Assembly: GCA_003244035.1 (NCBI GenBank)
Contig: QHBV01000012.1
Location: 218 to 7,379, forward strand
DNA from: Solirubrobacterales bacterium
GTDB taxonomy: Bacteria; Actinomycetota; Thermoleophilia; Solirubrobacterales; Solirubrobacteraceae
Direction: 5' to 3'
DNA length: 7,162 bases
Shown: positions 1 to 6,045 of the stretch, piece after piece
Position numbering within the stretch: the first letter of the stretch is position 1
Layout: each line of letters opens with the position of its first letter
Translations under genes and position numbers: made by a program
Notes under the pieces: model-generated
The model's database searches: none
Seen by the model: the letters and a program-made list of their open reading frames with translations, nothing else
What the model was told of the DNA's origin: nothing

Positions 1-53
1 CCCAGCAGGTCGGCCGGCCGCTGGGGTAGCCCGCGGCTCTGGAGGTGGTCGTC

Positions 54-60
54 GAGGGGG
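54..60 (+). promoter_or_regulatory. Ribosome binding site for the M20 peptidase gene
   Basis: A GAGGGGG run sits 8 bases before a GTG codon at 69. None of the other in-frame candidate starts (GTG 45, ATG 120, GTG 144, ATG 180) has a comparable purine run at the right distance. This is why GTG 69 was chosen. The site is seen in the sequence; its use is inferred. Confidence 0.45.
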
Positions 61-68
61 ATCGAGAC

Positions 69-1346
69 GTGGCCCAGCGCAAGCTCCTGCGCCCGCCGCT
101 GATCGCCCGGCCGCCACCGATGGGTAACCTGCCGCCGGCAGCCGTGCTCACCCCGGACGCCGACATCCGCGAACTCTTCATGGAGCTGGTCGCGATCCCG
201 TCGCCCAGCGGACGCGAACGGGTCCTCGCCCAGCAGATCGCCGACTGGTTGAGCGATGCCGGAGTGCAGTCGCGGTTCGACGGCACCGGCACGCGCAACG
301 GATCTGACGCCGGCAACCTCATCGCCACCGTGCCCGGCGCCCCGGAGCTCCCGACGCTGTTGTTCGTGGCCCATATGGACACCGTGGAGTCGGGCGTCGA
401 GCCCGTGCGTCCCCATCACGGTGAGGACGGCGTGATCCGCTCGGCCGGCGAGACGATCCTGGGCGCCGACAACAAGTCCGCCGTGGCCGCCCTGATGCGC
501 GCCTGCCGGGCCGCGCAGCGATTGCCGGCACCCCGGCGTCCCACGGTCATCGCCGCGCTCACCTCTCGCGAGGAGTCAGGCCGGATGGGCGCCAGCCTGC
601 TCGACACCGAGGCGCTGGGCGTCGACTGCGCCTTCTGCGTGGACGGCTCGCAGCCGATCGGGACGGTAATCACCCGCGCGCTGGGGCAGACGACGTTCGT
701 GGTCGCCGTCCACGGCCGGGCCGCCCACGCCGCCGCCAATCCCGAGGGTGGCGTCGACGCGATTGCCACCGCCGCCGAGGCGATCGCCGCGATCCCCTTG
801 GGTCGCCAGCCCGGAGGCGGCAGCGCCAGCGTGGCCGCGATCGTGGGCGGCTCGGTCATCGACCGCCTGGGCAGCGACGAGACGCCGGTCCGCGAGGCGC
901 TGGCCGCCGCGCCGACCAACTCGGTGCCCGACGTCGCCTTCCTGCGCGGCGAGGTCCGGGGCTACAGCGTCGAGGCCATCGAGCGGACAACCGACGGCAT
1001 CGAGCAGACGTTTCGGCGTACCTGCGACGCCCGCGGAGCCACCTGCGAGTGGACGCGCGACCGCGAACGGATGGTGCCACCGCTGCCCGGCGCGCCCGAG
1101 TCGCGCGCGCTGGCGATGGTGCGCGCGGCCGTCGCCGGACTGCCGGAGGTCGACCTGGAGCTCCGCGAGGCGCAGGCCACGCTGGAGGCCAACTACCTGG
1201 CCGCCTCCGTTGATGTCGTCGCGGTGGCCAGCGGCGGCCGGGGGCCGCATCAGACCAGCGAGTCGATCGCTGTCGCCGAGCTTGAGCAGCTGGAGGCGCT
1301 GCTGACGGCGATCGTAGCCCTGGCCGGCGGGCGGGCGGGTTCCTAG
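69..1346 (+). CDS. M20-family zinc metallopeptidase (peptidase T-like / aminoacylase-like)
   Basis: Likely a cytosolic two-metal hydrolase that cleaves a peptide or N-acyl amino acid bond. With the GTG 69 start it is 425 aa, slightly longer than usual for the family (about 370-410). The excess is a proline-rich N-terminus, so ATG 120 or ATG 180 could be the true start. The core opens with ELVAIPSPSGRE. The expected metal ligands are all present: His102 in HMDTV, Asp134 in GADNKSA, the Glu168-Glu169 pair (catalytic base and ligand) in SREESG, Asp192 in CVDGS, and His394 in GPHQTSE. The middle segment beginning VHGRAAHAAANPEGG is the lid/dimerisation domain. One oddity is that the usual GGSDAN-like stretch before the last His reads ATLEAN. 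The gene converges on the flavoprotein gene, one base apart. The family call is firm; the substrate is unknown. Confidence 0.9.
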   Translation: MAQRKLLRPPLIARPPPMGNLPPAAVLTPDADIRELFMELVAIPSPSGRERVLAQQIADWLSDAGVQSRFDGTGTRNGSDAGNLIATVPGAPELPTLLFVAHMDTVESGVEPVRPHHGEDGVIRSAGETILGADNKSAVAALMRACRAAQRLPAPRRPTVIAALTSREESGRMGASLLDTEALGVDCAFCVDGSQPIGTVITRALGQTTFVVAVHGRAAHAAANPEGGVDAIATAAEAIAAIPLGRQPGGGSASVAAIVGGSVIDRLGSDETPVREALAAAPTNSVPDVAFLRGEVRGYSVEAIERTTDGIEQTFRRTCDARGATCEWTRDRERMVPPLPGAPESRALAMVRAAVAGLPEVDLELREAQATLEANYLAASVDVVAVASGGRGPHQTSESIAVAELEQLEALLTAIVALAGGRAGS

Positions 1347-1347
1347 T

Positions 1348-2712
1348 TCAGTGCGTGATGCCCAGCAGCTTGGCGGGCAGCGCGAACGGGGACGCGCGGC
1401 CGGTGCGCCGCTCGGCGATGTCGGCGCGGCGCAGTGACTCATAGACGGCGTTGACCCCGATCCAGCGCAGCGGCTCGGGCTCCCAGTCGCGCTCCAGGGG
1501 CGCGATCCACGGGAGCTTGGTCAGTGCCGTGCGCCGCTGCAGGATCAGATCGGTGAGGGTGCGAGCCGCCAGGTTGGCGGCGGCCACACCCTCGCCGACA
1601 TACCCGCCGGCCCACGCCAGGCCGGTCGCCGGATCGAAGCTGACGGTCGGCCGCCACGGACGGGTGACTCCGAGCACCCCCTGCCAGGTGGCGTCGATCC
1701 GCACGTCGGCGAGCACCGGAAACAGCTCGCATAGTCGCGCCCGCAATTCGGCGGCGACTGCCGGGTCGGCCTCGCCCTCGCCCTCGGTGTCTGAGCCGTA
1801 GCGATAGGGCTTGCCCCGGCCGCCGATCGCGATCCGCCCGTCGACGGTGCGCTGGGCGTAGATGTAGACGTGGCGCGCGTCGCCGAGGGTCTCGGCGCCC
1901 TCCCAGCCGATCGCCGTCCAGGTCGCCTCGTCCAGCGGCGCCGTGATGATCATCGAGCTGCGCATCGGCAGCAGGCGGCGCCGCAGGCCGGGCAGCCGGG
2001 CGGTGTAGGCCTCGGTGGCGCGGATCACGTGGCGGGCGCGCACCGCGGCGCTCTCCGTTCTCACCTCGCCGGGCGCGATCGCGGTCACCCGCGAGCGCTC
2101 GTACACACTCGCCCCCCGGCGCTCCACCGCCTGTGCCAGCCCGCCGGCCAGCTTGGCCGGCTGGACCCGGGCGCAGTGCGGGGAGAACGTGGCCGCGATC
2201 GCCGAGGGGATCCGCATCCGCTCGCGCAGCTCGTCGGCTCCCAGCAGGACGCTGTCGGCGGTGCCCGCGCCCCACGATCGCGCATACGCGATCCCGTCCT
2301 GCAGACGCGTGCGCTCCAAGGCGGTCTCGGCCACCCGCAGGGTTCCGCCGTGAACGAAGTCGCACTCGATGTGCTCGTGCTCGATCACCTGGCCGACGTG
2401 GCCGACGGTCTCACGGATCGCGGCGTCCTGGGCGGCGACGGCGGCGCGTCCGGAGCGCCGGGCCCACCACTCGCGATCACCGGCGATGGCGCCCAGCACC
2501 CAGCCGCCGTTGCGTCCGGAGGCCCCGAAGCCGATCGTCTCGGCCTCCAGGATCACGATCTCCAGCGACGGCTCGGCCCGCAGCAGCTCATAGGCGCTCC
2601 ACAGGCCGGTGTAGCCGCCGCCGACGATGCAGACGTCAGCGTCGCGATCGGTCGACAGGGCCGGCCGGGCGACGCCCGGCGCCGCTATCTCCTGAGACCA
2701 GAACGAAGTCAT
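1348..2712 (-). CDS. FAD-dependent oxidoreductase, DAO family (PuuB-like amine/amino acid oxidase)
   Basis: Predicted flavoprotein that oxidises a C-N bond of an amine or amino acid, giving an imine that hydrolyses. With ATG 2712 it is 454 aa, normal for the PuuB/glycine-oxidase-like branch. Residues 26-36 hold the Rossmann motif (DVCIVGGGYTG), and Glu56 ends the second strand and should bind the ribose of FAD. GASGRNGG at 63-70 is a hallmark of the PuuB-like subgroup. The second FAD-contact segment GLAWAGGYVGEGV lies near 364-376. The C-terminal WEPEPLRW block is common in actinobacterial members. The frame stays open upstream to an ATG at 2922, but those 70 extra residues read as remains of another gene, and MTSFWSQE fits the family's usual N-terminus. 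There is no clear Shine-Dalgarno before 2712. It lies downstream of the GntR gene on the same strand and is probably co-transcribed. Exact substrate unknown. Confidence 0.88.
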   Translation of the reverse strand: MTSFWSQEIAAPGVARPALSTDRDADVCIVGGGYTGLWSAYELLRAEPSLEIVILEAETIGFGASGRNGGWVLGAIAGDREWWARRSGRAAVAAQDAAIRETVGHVGQVIEHEHIECDFVHGGTLRVAETALERTRLQDGIAYARSWGAGTADSVLLGADELRERMRIPSAIAATFSPHCARVQPAKLAGGLAQAVERRGASVYERSRVTAIAPGEVRTESAAVRARHVIRATEAYTARLPGLRRRLLPMRSSMIITAPLDEATWTAIGWEGAETLGDARHVYIYAQRTVDGRIAIGGRGKPYRYGSDTEGEGEADPAVAAELRARLCELFPVLADVRIDATWQGVLGVTRPWRPTVSFDPATGLAWAGGYVGEGVAAANLAARTLTDLILQRRTALTKLPWIAPLERDWEPEPLRWIGVNAVYESLRRADIAERRTGRASPFALPAKLLGITH

Positions 2713-2722
2713 CGCGCCCACA

Positions 2723-2988
2723 CTAGTGGGCACCGGGGGCGGCCACCTCCCCAGGCTCGGGGTGCTCCCCGCTGCCGTCCCCACGGGGGTCGAAGTGCTC
2801 TGTCGCGTCGCGAAGGTCAGGCGCAGTCCGCGCAGACTGGTCTCCGCGGTGGTCAGCTGCCATTCGCTGCGCGTGTCTGAGGGTCCGTTGGCCACCCCGT
2901 CAGCGCGCACCACGACGGCCATTTAGTCGGGATAGCGCTGCAGCACCTGCTCATCGACAGACGCTCGCACGGGCCGCCGCTCAGGCAT
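2723..2988 (-). pseudogene. Decayed B3/B4-domain (Phe-tRNA synthetase beta-like) gene remnant
   Basis: An ATG at 2988 overlaps the GntR stop by 8 bases. It opens a frame reading MPERRPVRASVDEQVLQRYP-D, ends at TAA (2925-2923), and continues in the same frame with MAVVVRADGVANGPSDTRSE and QLTTAETSLRG. Reading the TAA as a former Tyr codon gives the N-terminal pattern I know from B3/B4 proteins (COG3382-like): V-D-x-x-V-x-x-R-Y-P-x-Y, then hydrophobics, N-G-P-S-D, and L-x-x-A-E. Further on, one frame over (about 2818-2726), lies FDPRGDGSGEHPEPGEV, resembling the late EHPEPGEV-type motif of the same family, followed by TAG at 2725-2723. The roughly 150-residue middle and the true C-terminus are missing. 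The expected gene is about 210-240 aa. Alternatives are a genuine 21-aa peptide plus spacer, or an N-terminal extension of the oxidoreductase. The family match is from memory, not a search. Confidence 0.55.
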
Positions 2989-3652
2989 CGTGGCACTCCT
3001 CGCCCGCTGCGAGCAGCGCGGTGATCTGGGCGCCCAGACGCAGGAAGTTGGCCTCGATCAGCTCAGCGGCGGCTCGCGCGTCGCGTCGGCGACAGGCCTT
3101 GAGGATCTCGACGTGGTCCTGCGCCGGGTCGCTTCGCGACAGCCCGGCGAAGTGCAGCAGGTCCAGACGACGGATCTGCGGCATCAGCCGTGCCAGGGCG
3201 CGCTTGAGCTCAACGTTGCCCGAGGCGTCCAGGACGACGCCGTGAAAAGCATCGTCGGCCGCGATGCCCTCAAGCACGTCTCCCCGTCGCAGTGCCACGG
3301 TGCGTCGATCGTCGGCGTCGAACATCAGCTCGTCGTCGACCCGGGTCAGCGCCGGGACGCCGAGCCGGGCCGCTAGGGCCTGCAGCGCGGCGATGACCAC
3401 AAACGCCTGCGCCGCGCGCTCGGCGCGAACGGGCGCCACGCGCGTGGCAGAGCTGGGCTGGGTCTCGACCAGACCCTGCTCCGTGAGCCGCCTGAGCGCC
3501 TCGCGCACCGGGACCCGGCTGACGCCCATGCCGGCGGCCAGTTGCTGATCGCGGATGCGCTCCCCCGGCGCCATGCGACCCGTCACGATCGCGGCCAGCA
3601 GCTGCTCATAGGCGCTATCAGCAAGAGACACACGAGCAATCCGGGAAACCAC
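2981..3652 (-). CDS. GntR-family transcriptional regulator (FadR/FCD subfamily)
   Basis: A 223-aa DNA-binding repressor/activator with a ligand-sensing FCD domain. The N-terminal winged helix-turn-helix covers about residues 10-75, with the diagnostic GRMAPGERI and VSRVPVREALRRLTEQGLV (44-62). The all-helical FCD domain follows from about 80, and FCD members often bind a metal plus a carboxylate ligand. Asp134 and His137 (in DDAFH) and His180 (DHVEILKA) fit the metal-ligand pattern. The last expected His is replaced by Asn202, so metal binding may be altered. GTG 3652 was chosen because the wHTH begins right after it and because it leaves the divergent promoter free. A second GTG lies at 3631 and neither has a good Shine-Dalgarno. 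The gene diverges from the SIS gene and heads the leftward run containing the B3/B4 remnant and the flavoprotein gene. It probably controls both directions through the palindrome in the shared spacer. Confidence 0.88.
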   Translation of the reverse strand: MVSRIARVSLADSAYEQLLAAIVTGRMAPGERIRDQQLAAGMGVSRVPVREALRRLTEQGLVETQPSSATRVAPVRAERAAQAFVVIAALQALAARLGVPALTRVDDELMFDADDRRTVALRRGDVLEGIAADDAFHGVVLDASGNVELKRALARLMPQIRRLDLLHFAGLSRSDPAQDHVEILKACRRRDARAAAELIEANFLRLGAQITALLAAGEECHDA

Positions 3653-3655
3653 TAA

Positions 3656-3669
3656 ACCAATATATCGGT
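3656..3669. promoter_or_regulatory. Palindromic operator candidate in the GntR/SIS divergent promoter
   Basis: ACCAATATATCGGT is a 14-bp inverted repeat with one mismatched pair (ACC-R-ATATAT-Y-GGT). It lies 3 bases upstream of the GntR GTG start and about 80 bases upstream of the SIS start. It sits in the only clearly AT-rich patch of the region (about 3644-3672), where promoter elements for both directions would be expected. GntR/FadR-type regulators commonly bind short palindromes of this kind next to their own genes. The repeat is seen directly; binding is inferred. Confidence 0.55.
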
Positions 3670-3737
3670 ATGCTCGATGTGGCGTGCCGGGGCAGGACCC
3701 TTTGGTTGGAGTTCCCCCGGGCCCAGGACGAGCGGAT

Positions 3738-3744
3738 AGGGGAG
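3738..3744 (+). promoter_or_regulatory. Ribosome binding site for the SIS-domain gene
   Basis: AGGGGAG ends 5 bases before ATG 3750. It decides the start over the upstream in-frame ATG at 3684, which has no purine-rich leader and would add 22 residues of glycine/proline-rich sequence unlike the family. Confidence 0.7.
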
Positions 3745-3749
3745 CAGGT

Positions 3750-4766
3750 ATGGACGAGGAGCCGGAGCTGCGAAGCGGGCCTCCGTGGATCATGGAGGAC
3801 ATGATCAGCGCTCAGCTCGAGCTGCCGGATGCGCTCAGCGCTCAAGGCGACGCGCAACGCCTGGGCGACCGCGTGCGATCGGCGGTACGGGACGGTGAGC
3901 CCGTTCTCTTCACCGGCTGCGGCACCAGCGAGCACGCCGCCCGCGCCGCCCGCGCCGCGCACGCAATGCTCAAAGACGTCGCCCCCGGCGCCCGCAGTGC
4001 AGCTCGCGACGCTTTTGAAGCCCAGCTTGACCCACCCGACTGCGGGCTGCTCGTCGCGATCTCTCACGGCGGCCGTACCCGCTCGACCGTGCTGGCGGCC
4101 CAGAGGGCGCTGGCGGCGGGAGCACGAGTGTGCTTTTTGACGGCCTGTCCCGAGCATGCACCCGCCGGCGTTGACACCTGCGCCACCCCGCTGCGTGATC
4201 GCTCCTGGTGTCACACCATCGGCTACACGTCAGCGCTGCTTGCGTGCGCAACGCTGCGTGCTGATCGAGCCAAGACGATCATGCGGGCCGAGATCGACGC
4301 CCGGACCAGGCTTCGCGAGGCCGCCGTCCGACTCAGAACCTGCCGACGACTACTCATCGTCGGTTCCGGCATCGACGAGATCACCGCCTCGGAGCTCGCG
4401 CTGAAGATCGAGGAGGCCGCACACATGCCGGCCACGCCGCTGGGCGCCGAGAAGGTACTGCACGGCCATCTACCGGCATGCGATGAGCACACCGGAATCG
4501 TCCTGCTGCGGTTCGATCCGCGCGACGATCACCGCCGCGACGAGCGGACTGCCGACGTCGCCAACGCCGCCGCTGTTCTATCCATGCCAGCCGTCACGCT
4601 CGCCACGCCGCGGCTGGCATCTCGCGCCGAGGCGCTGCTCGCGGGGGCCCTCGCTCTCCAGCTTCTCACGCTTGAGCTCGCGCTCGCCCACGCCACCAAC
4701 CCCGACCTCATCCGACGCGAAGACCCGCTCTACCGCCGTGCGGCCGAGGTAGCCGCCGTCGAGTGA
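3750..4766 (+). CDS. SIS-domain sugar isomerase/deglycase-like protein (GlmS isomerase-domain family)
   Basis: A cytosolic 338-aa protein with two SIS phosphosugar-binding domains and no glutaminase domain, like stand-alone relatives of GlmS such as AgaS and FrlB. The N-terminal PPWIMEDMISAQLELPDAL matches the usual lead helix. The first SIS domain has GCGTS at 56-60 and SHGGRT at 105-110, where GlmS has SQSGET. The second has ELALKIEEAAH from 215 and a later HGHL. Lys219, Glu222 and His238 keep the exact spacing of the GlmS isomerase residues Lys485, Glu488 and His504, so sugar-phosphate ring-opening or isomerisation chemistry is plausible. The C-terminus ends in NPDLIRREDPLYRRAAE and lacks the GlmS C-terminal loop with its catalytic Lys603. 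The substrate is therefore probably not fructose-6-phosphate plus ammonia in the GlmS manner; a phosphosugar amine or fructosamine-type compound is possible. It diverges from the GntR gene and is presumably regulated by it. Confidence 0.88.
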   Translation: MDEEPELRSGPPWIMEDMISAQLELPDALSAQGDAQRLGDRVRSAVRDGEPVLFTGCGTSEHAARAARAAHAMLKDVAPGARSAARDAFEAQLDPPDCGLLVAISHGGRTRSTVLAAQRALAAGARVCFLTACPEHAPAGVDTCATPLRDRSWCHTIGYTSALLACATLRADRAKTIMRAEIDARTRLREAAVRLRTCRRLLIVGSGIDEITASELALKIEEAAHMPATPLGAEKVLHGHLPACDEHTGIVLLRFDPRDDHRRDERTADVANAAAVLSMPAVTLATPRLASRAEALLAGALALQLLTLELALAHATNPDLIRREDPLYRRAAEVAAVE

Positions 4767-4794
4767 CGACCCCCGGCGGCAGAGCATCCAGTCC

Positions 4795-6045
4795 TCAGTC
4801 GTCGCCGTCGCCGGTGGAGCGGGCCAGCACGCCGGCGGTGGCATAGATGTGCGCGAACGCGCGCGCCTCGGGTCCGGTCCACAGCGACGAGCCGTGTCCA
4901 TAGGTCGACCCCAGCCGCCGCCCGGCGTCGAGCAGGCTGTACGGGCTGCGGCAGCCCAGCGCGATGACGTTGCCCTTATGCAGCCGCACCCGGACCTCGC
5001 CGGTGACCCGCTGCTGGGAGCTGTCGAGGAACGCGCGGATGTCTGAGAGCAGCGGGTCGTAGTAGCGGCCCTCGTGCAGCATGTCGCCGAACGTGGTGCC
5101 CAGCGAGGCCTTGAGCATCTGTTGGGCATTGGTCAGCACGAGGCGCTCGAGCTCGCGATGGGCGGTGATCAGGGTCATCATCCCCGGCGCCTCGAACCCC
5201 AGGCGCCCGACGATCCCCATGATCGTCTGGCCGGTGTGGATCCCGCGGCCCACACCGTGCTCGGCGCCGATCCGGTTCAGGGCAGCCAGTGTGTCGTATC
5301 CGGGCACCCCGATCCCGGCGTCACCCGCCTCCAGCGCGGAGCCGTCGGCGTGCTCCAGGCCCACCGGCAGCCCATGCTCGAAGGCGATCACCAGCTCGGC
5401 GGCCCGGTCGGGGGCGTCGGCGATCGACCGGGTGCTCGGCCATGCCGCCTCCGGCAGGTACTCCCATGATCCGTAGGTCTCCTCGCCGCCGATCGTGGTG
5501 CCGAGGATCCCGACGTTGAACGAGTACTTGGCGGTGATCTCCGACACGGGATGCCCGCGGTCGCGCAGGAAGTCGCGCTCCTCCTCGCGGGTGTGAGCCT
5601 CATCGCGGATCAGGCCCACGATCTCCAGCTTCGGGGCTAGCGCCTTGGTGACGGCATCGAAGCGGACGTGATCATTGCCGGCGCCGGTGGACCCGTGGGC
5701 GATCGCGTTCGCGCCACGCTCGAGCGCCACGCGCGTCACCTCCTCGGCCTGCAGCATCCGCTCGACGCCCACACACGACGGATAGACGCCGTTGCGCAGG
5801 TAGTTGGCCATCAGGATGTAGGAGACGAACTGCTCGAACAGGCGCGCACGCCCGTCCACCACTACGTGATCGTCGGCTCCCAGCGCCGACGACCGGGTCT
5901 CGATGTCAGCCAGCTCGGCGGCGTCGAAACCACCCGTGTTGACGGTCACGGTCGTCACTCGCTCGCCGCGGTCGACCAGCACCGCCAGCCCATAGGAGGT
6001 GTCAAGCCCGCCGCTGAAGGCGAGCACGAAATTGCGTCCCGGCAT
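4795..6045 (-). CDS. argG: Argininosuccinate synthase
   Basis: Joins citrulline and aspartate using ATP to give argininosuccinate, AMP and pyrophosphate, the penultimate step of arginine synthesis, in the cytosol. The protein is 416 aa. It opens with the ATP-pyrophosphatase P-loop AFSGGLDTS (SGGLDTS at 11-17). GSTGAGND (118-125) followed by VRFD is the family's second signature, with NDxVRF contacting the substrates. Further on are AKYSFNVGILGTTIGGEE and GFEAPGMMTLITAHRELE. The phrases VNTGGF, AHGSTGAGND, IGGEE and YLPEAAWPS resemble the short Bacteroidetes-type ArgG more than the E. coli or common actinobacterial forms. That comparison is from memory. ATG 6045 is supported by GGAGAG 6 bases upstream and a TGATG junction with the preceding unknown gene. 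No argH or argR is visible in the window. It converges on the SIS gene with 28 bp between stops. Confidence 0.9.
   Translation of the reverse strand: MPGRNFVLAFSGGLDTSYGLAVLVDRGERVTTVTVNTGGFDAAELADIETRSSALGADDHVVVDGRARLFEQFVSYILMANYLRNGVYPSCVGVERMLQAEEVTRVALERGANAIAHGSTGAGNDHVRFDAVTKALAPKLEIVGLIRDEAHTREEERDFLRDRGHPVSEITAKYSFNVGILGTTIGGEETYGSWEYLPEAAWPSTRSIADAPDRAAELVIAFEHGLPVGLEHADGSALEAGDAGIGVPGYDTLAALNRIGAEHGVGRGIHTGQTIMGIVGRLGFEAPGMMTLITAHRELERLVLTNAQQMLKASLGTTFGDMLHEGRYYDPLLSDIRAFLDSSQQRVTGEVRVRLHKGNVIALGCRSPYSLLDAGRRLGSTYGHGSSLWTGPEARAFAHIYATAGVLARSTGDGDD

Noticed and set aside
576..1442. Minus-strand open frame of 288 codons opposite the M20 gene
   Set aside because: Runs through the convergent junction and opposes a gene with complete M20 metal-ligand motifs; composition is that of a shadow frame.
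1870..2880. Plus-strand open frame of 336 codons opposite the flavoprotein gene
   Set aside because: Antisense to a clear FAD-binding protein; the translation has no recognisable motif and typical shadow composition.
3684..3749. Upstream ATG 3684 as the SIS gene start
   Set aside because: No ribosome site, proline/glycine-rich leader, and a good AGGGGAG site precedes ATG 3750. The longer form would also crowd the divergent promoter.
3653..3802. Upstream extension of the GntR frame to ATG 3802
   Set aside because: The extra 50 residues are serine/proline/glycine-rich, overlap the SIS gene start and the operator, and precede the point where the wHTH domain naturally begins.
4764..4803. GACGAC / GTCGTC inverted pair across the SIS-argG convergent junction, considered as a bidirectional terminator
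   Set aside because: Only a 6-bp stem with a 27-base loop, no T-tract on either side, and the repeats fall in coding Asp codons of ArgG. Not convincing.
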